64,000 nt of DNA, taken from contig AKCV02000015.1 of the NCBI GenBank assembly GCA_000272025.2, positions 310,001-374,000 on the forward strand, read 5' to 3'. The translations under genes were made by a program, and so were the position numbers. Of this stretch, positions 27,500-36,293 are shown one piece after another. Position 1 is the stretch's first letter. Every line of letters starts with the position of its first letter. The notes under the pieces are model-generated. The model saw nothing but the letters and a program-made list of their open reading frames with translations, made no database searches and had not been told where the DNA came from. Origin of the DNA: Imbroritus primus. Its GTDB lineage: Bacteria > Pseudomonadota > Gammaproteobacteria > Burkholderiales > Burkholderiaceae.

Positions 27500-28789
27500 A
27501 TGAAGAATAACAAGCCTCAGGAGACAACCGGACCGGGCGCTCCCGCGTCTGGTCGTCGCGCGTTTCTGGCGCGCGGTGCTGCGGTGTCTGCCGCTGCGGT
27601 TGCGTCAGCCAAGCTGATTCCGGCCGCGCAGGCCAGTGAAGCCAATCTGCCGCCGAATGTTCCGGCCTGGATGAAAACCCAGGGAGGCGGATTCCTGAAT
27701 CCGCCGTATGGCCTGCCTTCGCCGTTCGAGAAGAACGTCGTACGTAAGTTGCCAGCGACGGTTGCAGCATTTCCGACAGCTACGCGTACGCCGCTGCAGA
27801 ACCTGTTTGGCACCATCACGCCGAATGGCCTGTTCTTCGAGCGCCATCATGCCGGCGTGCCGGTCATCAACCCGGACGAGCATCGCCTGATGGTGCATGG
27901 CCTGGTCGAGAGGCCGCTGCTGCTGACGATGAACGACCTGATGCGCTATCCGTCGTTCACCCGTATTTACTTCCTTGAGTGCTCCGGTAACAGTGCCGCG
28001 GAATGGAACAAGCCGACCGGCAAGACCGCGCAGGATGTCCATGGCCTGCTGAGCTGCTCGGAGTGGACGGGCGTTCCGCTCTCGACCATTCTCGACGAAG
28101 TTGGTGTCAAGCCGGAAGGCAAGTGGCTGCTGGCTGAAGGTGCGGACGCCGCAGCCATGACCCGCAGCATTCCGCTCGAGATCGCCATGAAGGACGCCTT
28201 GCTGGTCTACGCCCAGAACGGCGAGCGGCTGCGCCCCGAGCAGGGCTACCCGCTGCGCCTGCTGCTGCCGGGTATCGAAGGCAATATGAGCATCAAGTGG
28301 CTGCGCCGCCTGAAGATCGGCAACCAGCCGTTCTACACGCGCGAGGAAACCTCGAAGTACACCGATCTGATGCCGGATGGCAAGGCGCGCGAGTTTACGT
28401 TCGAGATGGATGTGAAGTCCGTCATCACCACGCCATCCGGCGGGCAGACGCTGCGTGAGAAAGGACTTTACGAGATATCAGGGATCGCCTGGAGCGGACG
28501 TGGCAAGATCCGCAGCGTGGATGTGTCGGTCGATGGTGGACGCAACTGGCGCGAAGCTGTACTGCAGGGCGCGATCCAGAGCAAGGCCGTCACGCGCTTC
28601 TGCCTGCCGTGGCGCTGGAATGGCGAGCCCGCCATCCTGCAGAGCCGCGCGATCGACGAGACCGGCGCGGTTCAGCCTACGCGCCAGCAACTGATCGCTG
28701 CGCGCGGCACGAAATCCTTCTATCACTACAACGGCATTCAGAGCTGGAAAGTCGCGACGAGCGGGGAGATTACCAATGTCCATGCATAA
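27500..28789 (+). CDS. soxC: SoxC-like sulfite dehydrogenase, molybdenum subunit
   Basis: 429-residue periplasmic molybdoprotein of the sulfite oxidase family. A Tat signal is visible at residues 19-27 (RRAFLARGA). The molybdopterin-ligating cysteine is Cys161 in FLECSGNS; a C-terminal Ig-like dimerisation domain follows (SGIAWSGRGKIRSVDVSVDGG). The family oxidises sulfite or sulfur atoms bound to SoxY and passes electrons to a c-type cytochrome, here probably the product of the overlapping next gene. No soxXYZAB genes are in the window, so it may act as a stand-alone sulfite-detoxifying enzyme. Confidence 0.9.
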   Translation: MKNNKPQETTGPGAPASGRRAFLARGAAVSAAAVASAKLIPAAQASEANLPPNVPAWMKTQGGGFLNPPYGLPSPFEKNVVRKLPATVAAFPTATRTPLQNLFGTITPNGLFFERHHAGVPVINPDEHRLMVHGLVERPLLLTMNDLMRYPSFTRIYFLECSGNSAAEWNKPTGKTAQDVHGLLSCSEWTGVPLSTILDEVGVKPEGKWLLAEGADAAAMTRSIPLEIAMKDALLVYAQNGERLRPEQGYPLRLLLPGIEGNMSIKWLRRLKIGNQPFYTREETSKYTDLMPDGKAREFTFEMDVKSVITTPSGGQTLREKGLYEISGIAWSGRGKIRSVDVSVDGGRNWREAVLQGAIQSKAVTRFCLPWRWNGEPAILQSRAIDETGAVQPTRQQLIAARGTKSFYHYNGIQSWKVATSGEITNVHA

Positions 28790-29378
28790 AGCAGGCGTCG
28801 CGGCCATCGCTGCCGCATTGCTGACTCTCGGCTGCGCCAACCAGGCTGGCCAGTCCGGGCAGGTGCACAAGCCCGCCGGGGAGCGCTATGGTCTCGGCAA
28901 GACGCCGACAGCCCAGGAGATCGCTGGCTGGAATATCGATATCGCCCCCGATGGCAGCGGCTTGCCGCCGGGTTCCGGCACGGTGGCGCAGGGGCGTGCC
29001 CTGTATGCCGCGCAGTGCGCTGCCTGCCATGGTGCAACGGGGCAGGGCGGCACCGCGGCGCGCCTGGTGGGCGGTCAGGGTACGTTGACCAGCGACAAGC
29101 CGGTGATGACGATCGGCAGCTTCTGGCCGTATGCCACGACGCTGTATGACTACATCAACCGCGCCATGCCGTGGGATCGTCCGCAGTCGCTCAAGCCAAA
29201 CGAGGTGTATGCGCTGACGGCGTTCCTGTTGCACATGAACGGTATCGTCGATGCCAACGCCTCGCTCGATGCCACGTCGCTGCCCAAGGTTGCCATGCCG
29301 AACCGCAACGGCTTCACGCGGGGCGATCCGCGTCCGGGCGATGTGAAGACTACGCGCTGCATGGAAAACTGCAGCTGA
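28776..29378 (+). CDS. Monoheme cytochrome c, SoxD-like
   Basis: 200-residue exported cytochrome with one haem site CAACH at 81-85 and a likely axial Met in NRAMPWDRP. A hydrophobic leader ends in LGC at position 20, so it could be lipidated, although the lipobox is imperfect. It resembles the first domain of SoxD, but full SoxD is a diheme protein of nearly twice the length. The start overlaps the soxC stop by 14 bases, so it is almost certainly its electron acceptor. Confidence 0.9.
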   Translation: MSMHKAGVAAIAAALLTLGCANQAGQSGQVHKPAGERYGLGKTPTAQEIAGWNIDIAPDGSGLPPGSGTVAQGRALYAAQCAACHGATGQGGTAARLVGGQGTLTSDKPVMTIGSFWPYATTLYDYINRAMPWDRPQSLKPNEVYALTAFLLHMNGIVDANASLDATSLPKVAMPNRNGFTRGDPRPGDVKTTRCMENCS

Positions 29379-29447
29379 CCTGACGGTCGCGGGCCGGTGC
29401 ATGGCGATGCGCCGGCCCAGTGGCACGTGGTTTGCTACCATGTGTCT

Positions 29448-30200
29448 ATGCATGTTTCGCCACCGTCTTTTTCCTCCCCTGCAGACCTCTCTGACCTGTT
29501 TGCGCAGCCCAGCGCACTGTTCCTCGATTTCGACGGCACCCTTGCCGAGCTGGCTTCCACACCCGATGCGGTAGTCCTGCCGCCATCCCTGCCAGGCATG
29601 CTTGGCATGCTGCAGCAACGCTTCGATGGCGCACTGGCCATCGTGTCCGGCCGCCCGGTTGCACAGCTCGATGCCTTCCTCGCACCCTTGCAACTGACGT
29701 GCGCCGGCACCCATGGTGCGGAGCGGCGGCTTGCAGGTGGCCCGCTGGTGCAGATGCCGGTCCCCTCGTTGACGGCAGTGGAGGCGGCTGCAGCGGCACT
29801 GGCGGCACGCGATGCCCGTCTGGTGGTCGAGCGCAAGCATGGCGCCCTCGCGCTGCACTACCGTCAGGCGCCGGAACGCGCCGCCCTTTGCCTAGATACC
29901 ATGCGAGCGGCCGCCCATGATCTGCCGGGCGTTACCGTGCTGCACGGCAAGATGGTCGTGGAGGTCAAGGCTGCCAACCTCGACAAGGGCGGTGCGATAC
30001 GTGACTTTATGCACCTGTCGCCATTCGCCGGCAGGATCCCGGTGTTCATCGGGGACGATGTCACCGATGAGTCCGGCTTTGCTGCCGTGCATGCCGCCCA
30101 GGGTATTGGCATCAAGGTCGGCGCGGGCACGACCCTTGCAGGCTACCGGATCAGCGATCCCGCTGCGGTGCATCTCTTGCTCAGGCAACTACTCAATTAA
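29448..30200 (+). CDS. otsB: Trehalose-6-phosphate phosphatase
   Basis: Dephosphorylates trehalose 6-phosphate to trehalose, an osmoprotectant. 250-residue HAD-superfamily protein with the nucleophile motif DFDGT at 27-31, SGRP in the second motif region and FIGDDVTDESGF near the C-terminus. The ATG at 29448 puts the HAD motif at the expected distance. It precedes otsA by 68 bases. Confidence 0.94.
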   Translation: MHVSPPSFSSPADLSDLFAQPSALFLDFDGTLAELASTPDAVVLPPSLPGMLGMLQQRFDGALAIVSGRPVAQLDAFLAPLQLTCAGTHGAERRLAGGPLVQMPVPSLTAVEAAAAALAARDARLVVERKHGALALHYRQAPERAALCLDTMRAAAHDLPGVTVLHGKMVVEVKAANLDKGGAIRDFMHLSPFAGRIPVFIGDDVTDESGFAAVHAAQGIGIKVGAGTTLAGYRISDPAAVHLLLRQLLN

Positions 30201-30268
30201 CTGCCGCGTTAGCATCCGACCGGCCGGCATCATGGATCGCACTGGCTTATCAAGGAGGTCCAAATCCC

Positions 30269-31675
30269 ATGTCGCGCCTGGTGGTGGTGTCCAACCGCAC
30301 TGCCGATCCCCGCAACAGCGCCGCCGGCGGACTTGCCGTCGCGCTCGGTGAGAGCCTGCAGCAATCCGGTGGATTGTGGTTTGGCTGGAGCGGGAAAATT
30401 CTGGAAACTACACATGCAAATATGGACGATCCACCGTTGCATGTGCAGCGCGCCGGGCGGGTCACGCTTGCGACGGTCGATCTGTGCCGTGATGACTACG
30501 AAGCGTATTACAGCGGCTATGCCAACGGTGTGTTGTGGCCGGTGTTTCATAATCGGCTCGACCTGGCTCAGTTCGAAGCCGGGTTTGCAGCAGGCTATCA
30601 TCGCGTGAACAGCATGTTTGCCCGGCGGCTTATGCCCTTGCTCAAGCCCGAGGATATCGTCTGGGTCCACGACTATCACCTGATTCCGTTGGCTGCGGAA
30701 CTGCGCCGTCTTGGCTGCACCAACCGCATTGGCTTCTTCCTGCACATTCCCTTGCCGCCACCGATCATCCTCGCGGCGATTCCTCAGTGCCAGTGGCTCG
30801 TGCGCTGCCTGTTCTCCTACGATCTGGTCGGGTTCCAGAGCGAACGCGATGTCGGGCATTTCGCACGTTTCCTGGCCACCGAATCCCAGGTGGCGGTCGA
30901 GATGCTGTCGGGCCAGCGCTTTCGCGCATTCGGACGTCTCCTGCAGGCTGGCGCATTTCCAGTATCGATCGATGTCGATGAATTCGTCGCGCTCGCCACT
31001 GCACGCGAAGGCCGTGATATGTACCAGCGCATGCGCACCGAATACTCGCGCCGGCAATTGCTGATCGGTGTCGACCGGCTGGACTACTCGAAAGGTCTTC
31101 CACAGCGTATGCAAGCGTTCCGCATGCTGCTCGACAAGTATCCGGAAAACCGCAGCATCGCCACGCTGATCCAGATCGCCGCGCCGAGCCGGGAGGATGT
31201 CGATGCCTATGAGGATCTGCGCCATGCCATGGACCAGATCTGCGGTGGTATCAACGGCGACTATGGTGAACTCGACTGGACACCGATCCGTTACCTGCAC
31301 CGCAACGTGGCGCGCAAGCGCATCGCGGGCCTGTATCGGGCGTGTCGGGTGGCGCTGGTGACGCCGCTGCGCGATGGCATGAATCTCGTCGCCAAGGAAT
31401 ACATCGCCGCCCAGGATGAGCGTGATCCTGGCGTGCTGGTGCTGTCCCGCTTCGCCGGCGCCGCGGAGCAATTGCGTGAGGCCTTGCTGGTCAATCCCTA
31501 TGACATCGATGGAACGGCCGAGGCGATCCGCCGCGCCCTGAGCATGCCACCCGAGGAGCGGATCGAACGGCATCGCGCGCTGATGATGCGGCTGCGCGAC
31601 CAGGATATCCACTGGTGGCGCAAAGCCTTCCTCGATGTGCTGACAGCTTGCGAGACGAGAGCCGTCGTGACATGA
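30269..31675 (+). CDS. otsA: Alpha,alpha-trehalose-phosphate synthase (UDP-forming)
   Basis: GT20 enzyme joining UDP-glucose and glucose 6-phosphate. 468 residues: N-terminal [29 protein letters not shown] and [15 protein letters not shown], and late [13 protein letters not shown], all hallmarks of the family. An almost ideal ribosome-binding site AAGGAGGT lies 10 bases before the ATG. Forms an otsBA pair with the previous gene, a typical osmotic-stress operon. Confidence 0.96.
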   Translation: MSRLVVVSNRTADPRNSAAGGLAVALGESLQQSGGLWFGWSGKILETTHANMDDPPLHVQRAGRVTLATVDLCRDDYEAYYSGYANGVLWPVFHNRLDLAQFEAGFAAGYHRVNSMFARRLMPLLKPEDIVWVHDYHLIPLAAELRRLGCTNRIGFFLHIPLPPPIILAAIPQCQWLVRCLFSYDLVGFQSERDVGHFARFLATESQVAVEMLSGQRFRAFGRLLQAGAFPVSIDVDEFVALATAREGRDMYQRMRTEYSRRQLLIGVDRLDYSKGLPQRMQAFRMLLDKYPENRSIATLIQIAAPSREDVDAYEDLRHAMDQICGGINGDYGELDWTPIRYLHRNVARKRIAGLYRACRVALVTPLRDGMNLVAKEYIAAQDERDPGVLVLSRFAGAAEQLREALLVNPYDIDGTAEAIRRALSMPPEERIERHRALMMRLRDQDIHWWRKAFLDVLTACETRAVVT

Positions 31676-31764
31676 ATCCGGGCCCTCGGGTATGCTGTCG
31701 TCTTGCTCTGGCGCTGTGCCGGCGCAACGCGAATCGAACAGAAGAAAAGAGGGAGAGGGCGGAC

Positions 31765-32385
31765 ATGCTGCGGATCTGGGGGCGGATGAATTCCATCAAT
31801 GTCATGAAAGTCGTGTGGGCCGTGCGGGAGGCCGGCGTGCCATTTGAACGCGTGGATGCGGGACGGCAGTTTGGCATCGTCGACACCGCCGACTACCAGG
31901 CAATGAACCCCAACGGCCTGGTCCCCCTGCTGGACGACGATGGCTACCTGCTTTGGGAATCGAACGTGATTGTGCGATACCTTGCGGCCCGCTACGCGAC
32001 CGGGACGCTCTATCCCGAGGACCTGCAGGCCCGGTTTACTGCCGAGCGCTGGATGGACTGGCAGCAGACCCGTCTCAACCCGGCCACCAAAGGCAGTTTC
32101 TGGCAATGGATCCGGACACCGGAAGCCGAGCGACAGCCCGCGCAGATCGAAGCGTCGAATGCCGCAACCGAACCATTGATGGCAATCGTGGATGCGCATC
32201 TCGCGCGCCATCGCTACATGGCCGGCGAGCAGTTCACCATGGCGGATATCCCGATTGCCTGCGAAATCCATCGCTGGAGCAACCTGCCGCAGCCGCAGGT
32301 GGAACGACCCAATATCGCACGCTGGTACGCCGAGATGCGTAACCGCCCGGCCGCGCGCGAACTGCTGGATGCGCCGCTCTCCTGA
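31765..32385 (+). CDS. Glutathione S-transferase family protein
   Basis: 206 residues. The N-terminal thioredoxin-like domain contains MNPNGLVPLLDDDGYLLWESN (the glutathione-binding Pro and Glu-Ser) and the C-terminal helical domain ends with FTMADIPIACEIHRW. The ATG at 31765 follows a GGGAGAGGGCGG ribosome-binding site. Substrate not predictable. Confidence 0.92.
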   Translation: MLRIWGRMNSINVMKVVWAVREAGVPFERVDAGRQFGIVDTADYQAMNPNGLVPLLDDDGYLLWESNVIVRYLAARYATGTLYPEDLQARFTAERWMDWQQTRLNPATKGSFWQWIRTPEAERQPAQIEASNAATEPLMAIVDAHLARHRYMAGEQFTMADIPIACEIHRWSNLPQPQVERPNIARWYAEMRNRPAARELLDAPLS

Positions 32386-32413
32386 ACGTACGTTTCGTCC
32401 CTAGCGTCCGCCC

Positions 32414-32683
32414 GTGTCCGTCTGGTACCTCTACATTCTCGAGTGCGCGGGTGGCTCGCTGTACACCGGCATCACCACCGACGTGGCGCGCCGCTTCTCG
32501 CAGCATCAGGCGGGGAAAGGCGCGCGCTATACCCGTTCACATCCGCCCCTGCGCATTGCCGGCGCCGTCGCCTGCGGCACGCGTTCGGACGCGCTCAAGG
32601 CCGAGCTGGCAGTCAAGCGCATGACGGCTGCCGCCAAGCGCGACTACTGTGCGAGCCTGTCCGCGATCCCGCGCCAAGACTGA
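32414..32683 (+). CDS. GIY-YIG nuclease-fold protein (UPF0213 type)
   Basis: 89 residues from a GTG start. WYLYILECAGGSLYTGITTD carries the Tyr-Ile-x-Tyr/Tyr-x-Gly pair, followed by ARRFSQH and a basic C-terminus, as in the small YhbQ-like family. These proteins have the catalytic fold of homing nucleases and UvrC; their cellular role is unsettled. Confidence 0.9.
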   Translation: MSVWYLYILECAGGSLYTGITTDVARRFSQHQAGKGARYTRSHPPLRIAGAVACGTRSDALKAELAVKRMTAAAKRDYCASLSAIPRQD

Positions 32684-32819
32684 CGGTGTCCTGTATGTTC
32701 CCGGATAGTTCCGGATACCCAACTTGAGTGGGGTATGTGGCGATGCAGTTTGTCACGCCCTTGGGCTACTATCGGGCTCATGTATTGGGTCTATTCAAGA
32801 ATAAAGCAGGGCCGGGGGC

Positions 32820-33941
32820 ATGGTGACGGGGGAACAGAAGGCGCTGGAAATCGCCCATTCGCTCTATGAAGGGGTACTTGCGCCGGGTGGGTGGGCCGGG
32901 GCATTGGAACAGATCCGCAGTCTGACTGAGTCGGCGTCGGCGTGCATGCTGCTGCGCGACCGGCAAACCAAGGCTGCGTTCATTAGCGACCAGTCGAATA
33001 TCGACAATCGGCTGCTGCAGGAATACATCGCCCATTACTACGCTTACGATCCAGGCTACGACATAGCGGACCGTTATGACGTGGGCGACTGGTTTGTCGA
33101 TTACCGCGATCTGGATGGCAAGATTCTCCAGAAAGGCGAGTTTCACCAGGAGTTCTTGCGTGCCTACGATCTCAACTCGGTGCAGGCCACGCCGCTGCTG
33201 AAGACCGACCGGGTGGAGTGCTTCCTTTCGCTGCAGAGCGGTGACGATGTGCGCGAGCGCGCGATGCCAGACAACTCCGCCATCCTGCGCTGGCTGCAAC
33301 CCCATTTCGAGCAGGCGGCCCGCTTGCGCCATCATCTGCATGTCCTGCAGCGTCAGGGTGAGCTGGCGATGCGCGTGCTGGATGCCTTCACCTTTCCCGT
33401 TCTGGTCATGAATCAGCGTGGCGCCGTGCAGCTGGGCAACCGTGCGGCTGACGACTGGCTGGCCCTCAAGGGCAATCCTTTTTCTGCCCGCGGCCTGCGG
33501 CATACTTGCAGCGGTACCATCGCAGTGGCCCAGGCGCTATCGCAGGCGTGTGCGCTGACGCACAGGCTGGCCACGGGCGGCGCAGTACTGGAGTATGGCG
33601 AGCCCCTGCAACGCTACTACCTCGTGGTTGTGCCGTTGCCTGAGGCCATGGGCATGCAGTTGCCCGGGCAAGATCCTCTCGCGCTGGTCATGGTGCACGC
33701 GGCGCAGTATGAGGCGCGCCCGGTCGACATGCTGCTACGCATGCTGTTCGGTATCTCGCCCGCCGAGTACCGGTTGATCGAAAAGCTGATGCTGGGCCTG
33801 CCGATCAAGACATGCGCCTTCGACCTCGGTATTTCGCTGGAAACTGCGCGCTCGCATCTCAAATCCATTTTCCGGCGCACACAGACGTCCCGCCAGGTCG
33901 ATCTGCTCCGCCTGGTGCAGCAACTCGCTTACGGCCACTAG
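32820..33941 (+). CDS. LuxR family transcriptional regulator
   Basis: 373 residues. The C-terminal helix-turn-helix (FGISPAEYRLIEKLMLG, then DLGISLETARSHLKSIFRRTQTSRQVDLLRLV) is of the LuxR/FixJ class. The N-terminal about 300 residues have a PAS-like part around FPVLVMNQRGAVQLGNRAA, not a receiver or autoinducer-binding domain. No sensor kinase or autoinducer synthase is nearby, so it is an orphan regulator. It is followed by the repeat-protein/lipoprotein pair, a possible target. Confidence 0.88.
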   Translation: MVTGEQKALEIAHSLYEGVLAPGGWAGALEQIRSLTESASACMLLRDRQTKAAFISDQSNIDNRLLQEYIAHYYAYDPGYDIADRYDVGDWFVDYRDLDGKILQKGEFHQEFLRAYDLNSVQATPLLKTDRVECFLSLQSGDDVRERAMPDNSAILRWLQPHFEQAARLRHHLHVLQRQGELAMRVLDAFTFPVLVMNQRGAVQLGNRAADDWLALKGNPFSARGLRHTCSGTIAVAQALSQACALTHRLATGGAVLEYGEPLQRYYLVVVPLPEAMGMQLPGQDPLALVMVHAAQYEARPVDMLLRMLFGISPAEYRLIEKLMLGLPIKTCAFDLGISLETARSHLKSIFRRTQTSRQVDLLRLVQQLAYGH

Positions 33942-34069
33942 AGCATGCCGGGCACGTCAATGTGGCTGGCATGCCCGAATGCACATCCCCCGATTGCGGG
34001 ATGTGAGGTCTGCTAATACACCCTACGATATCAACCCAAACTCGCGCCACCGGCCGTATGAGGGAAAGC

Positions 34070-34912
34070 ATGAGAAACTTGATGTCGAACTGTACGGTTT
34101 TTTTCAGGCCCACACGCCGCACACAGGTTCGCTGGATCTGTGCGGGCGCTGCGTTGCTGTCGTTCGCGGTCTGCAGTACAGCCCACGCGCAGATGCGCAT
34201 GTGGAAGCGTGGCGCTCCCGGTGGCTTCAATGCCGTACTGTATCTTCAGAACAGCAGTGGCCAGGCTCAGCAATGCAACGTGTCCTGGGCCAACGCTAAC
34301 GGTGGCTTTGGCGATGGTCTCACGGTAATCGTCCAGCCTGGCGAGACCAAGCAGATCCAGACGGGTGTCGTGGCCGTCAGCGAAAGCTACCGCTGCAACG
34401 TCTATGTGGATCCCTTCAAGAAGCGTGAACAGGAACGCCTGGAAGCCGAACGCCGCAAGCGCGAGCAAGAGGCTCTGCAGCGGCAGCGCGAGGAAGAAGC
34501 GAAGCGGCGCAACCAGCAGATCTTTGGCAGCCGGCCGCAGCAGAATCAGGCCCAGGGCAACACCCAGAATAATGCTGGCACCTATACGCCATCGTCTTCC
34601 TACACTCCAGGGCCCAGCTATACGCCGGCTCCGGCCTATACGCCTCCGCCGTCCACTGCACGGCGCACCACGCCATCGACGTCAAATAGTGCGCGCAATC
34701 TGGCGATGCTCGGTGCCGTGGCACAGGCGTTTGGCTCGATGAGCGAGAGTTCGGCGGCCGCGGATGCAGCGCGCGAGGAACGCGAGCGTTACGAAACCGC
34801 ACAGCGTGAGCGTCAGGCGGCCATCAAGGCACGTAATATCGAAACCAATATGCAGCGCGCCATGCAGGAAGCGGTAACCGCGCCGGATGTCAATCCGTGG
34901 GGAGTGCAATGA
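34070..34912 (+). CDS. Secreted protein with charged helix and YTP repeats
   Basis: About 280 residues. A signal peptide (hydrophobic core near residues 22-38, ending AHA-Q) is followed by a cysteine-containing beta region, a long Glu/Arg/Lys/Gln-rich helix (DPFKKREQERLEAERRKREQ) and a Ser/Tyr/Thr/Pro repeat region, then a second charged helix. Start chosen at the ATG at 34070 because GAGGGAAAGC lies just before it; 34058 is possible. The stop overlaps the next lipoprotein. Function unknown; possibly an envelope or surface component. Confidence 0.8.
   Translation: MRNLMSNCTVFFRPTRRTQVRWICAGAALLSFAVCSTAHAQMRMWKRGAPGGFNAVLYLQNSSGQAQQCNVSWANANGGFGDGLTVIVQPGETKQIQTGVVAVSESYRCNVYVDPFKKREQERLEAERRKREQEALQRQREEEAKRRNQQIFGSRPQQNQAQGNTQNNAGTYTPSSSYTPGPSYTPAPAYTPPPSTARRTTPSTSNSARNLAMLGAVAQAFGSMSESSAAADAAREERERYETAQRERQAAIKARNIETNMQRAMQEAVTAPDVNPWGVQ
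34580..34651 (+). repeat. Four 18-bp units coding for x-Y-T-P-x-x
   Basis: In-phase units encode TYTPSS, SYTPGP, SYTPAP and AYTPPP inside the secreted repeat protein. Confidence 0.8.
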
Positions 34913-35820
34913 GCATGAGCAAATCCATCCGCTGGCCCGCCGCTGCGGCTCTCCTGGCCGCGCTGGTGGTGTCGGGATGCGCCAGCACCGGCGCGTACAG
35001 CTACAAGAAGGATGAAGAGGCATACATCCTGAGCGACATCGTACCGTTGCGCAAGACCGGCCAGAACCAAAAAGCCCTGGCCTTGCTGCAAAGCCGCTTC
35101 AATGACAAATGCGGAACGGGCACGCCGCTGGGCAAACAGGCGTTCGGCGTGGCGTTCAAGAATACCGATCGCGCTGACATGTACAACGCCTGCGGCCTGC
35201 TGAATGCGCATATTGCCCAGCTGCTGCATGAAACAGGCGACTACAAGCGTGCCGTGCCGGCGCTGCTGCAGGCGCTGCGCGACGAAATGTATCCGCAGGG
35301 CTGGAAATACGATCGCCTGGAGTGCAGCCGGTTGAACTACTACGGCTGGATCTACGAAGCCAAGCTGACCACCGTGCCGCTGCACCAGGCGCTGTACGAG
35401 TCCATGGACCGTTCCGGCAGCGCCGACGCCAAGCGCTTTATGCACAAGTCCTATCTATGCCGGCTCGATGAACATATGCAGCCGGAACAGGCTGCGGCGG
35501 TGAGCAGCGATTTCGTGACGCAGGCCCGCAAGCATCTCGGGGAGGCGGGTGCCGCCGAGGCCCAGAAGTACACGCAACTGATTCCCGGTCCGGCGCGCGA
35601 CTCGGCGCAGCGCATCATGATGCGTCGCTATAGCGAGAAATCGATTACGGAACTGCAGATGCGCGCGCAACTGGCGACGCTCTATGCCAATGCCCTGAAG
35701 GCGGTGCAGAAAAACAACCTGAACGCCCCGGTCGAGAAAGATCCGTCGCCGATTGTCGAGCACTGGACAGGCAAGGTCGAGGAAGCCACCAAGAGCGTCA
35801 AGCTCTTTGCCGATTCCTGA
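34909..35820 (+). CDS. Lipoprotein of unknown function, coupled to the repeat protein
   Basis: 303 residues from the ATG at 34909, which overlaps the upstream stop (ATGA). The signal peptide has lipobox VVSGC. The mature part is helical with several cysteines (NDKCGTG, NACGLL, LECSRL, YLCRLDE) and reads like a TPR-type array (ALALLQSRF, YKRAVPALLQAL). I do not recognise a named family. The coupling suggests that the two proteins work together in the envelope. Confidence 0.82.
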   Translation: MSMSKSIRWPAAAALLAALVVSGCASTGAYSYKKDEEAYILSDIVPLRKTGQNQKALALLQSRFNDKCGTGTPLGKQAFGVAFKNTDRADMYNACGLLNAHIAQLLHETGDYKRAVPALLQALRDEMYPQGWKYDRLECSRLNYYGWIYEAKLTTVPLHQALYESMDRSGSADAKRFMHKSYLCRLDEHMQPEQAAAVSSDFVTQARKHLGEAGAAEAQKYTQLIPGPARDSAQRIMMRRYSEKSITELQMRAQLATLYANALKAVQKNNLNAPVEKDPSPIVEHWTGKVEEATKSVKLFADS

Positions 35821-35858
35821 TCATCGATTGCCATTCCACGGGAAGGGGGCGGATGCGA

Positions 35859-36275
35859 TTACTCCGCCAGTTCCGCCTCCCGAAGCCGCCGCTCGCATTC
35901 GTCCATCAGGTCGAGCGCAATGTCCGATACGTAGTTCGGCGACAGCGCTTCCATCATCTCATGCGCCGTATACAGGCCTGCCTCGCGTGACAGCGTGCCG
36001 GCCAACTCGCGCGCCAGCGCGTCGCTCAGGGCCGAGAATGCCTTGCGCTCGGCATGCGGCAGCGACAGGTCATGGCGTGCCAGCCATGAGGCGGCGAGCG
36101 TCGCGCCTTGTGCCTCGGTCAGCCATTGGCCATGTTCGTAGAAGGTCGACAGCCGCTCGGCCGCGAGGGCAAACAGCAGCGATTTTCGGGTGGTGAGATT
36201 GAGGCGCGCGGACATTGGGGCAACGTTGGGGTACATCGGGGGGGCAACATCGGTCAGGGAGAGATGATAGCCCAT
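35859..36275 (-). CDS. Hypothetical protein
   Basis: Up to 138 residues, acidic and helical (HDLSLPHAERKAFSALSDALARELA; DIALDLMDECERRLREAEL). The start is uncertain: ATGs exist at 36275, 36236 and 36215 and none has a clear ribosome-binding site; the conserved-looking part begins at SARLNLTTRKSLLF. No domain recognised. It lies downstream of the anti-sigma gene on the same strand and may be in that operon. Confidence 0.7.
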   Translation of the reverse strand: MGYHLSLTDVAPPMYPNVAPMSARLNLTTRKSLLFALAAERLSTFYEHGQWLTEAQGATLAASWLARHDLSLPHAERKAFSALSDALARELAGTLSREAGLYTAHEMMEALSPNYVSDIALDLMDECERRLREAELAE

Positions 36276-36293
36276 GCCCGCTGCCCCGGTGGC

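Noticed and set aside
28804-28837. Cytochrome c partner annotated as a certain lipoprotein
   Set aside because: The LTLGC sequence does not fit the lipobox well at positions -3 and -2, so lipidation is only a possibility.
30230-31612. 460-codon minus-strand frame opposite otsA
   Set aside because: Antisense shadow of a gene with complete family motifs.
33949-33983. GCATGCC/GGCATGC inverted repeat after the LuxR gene as a terminator
   Set aside because: No T-run follows and the loop is long; left unannotated.
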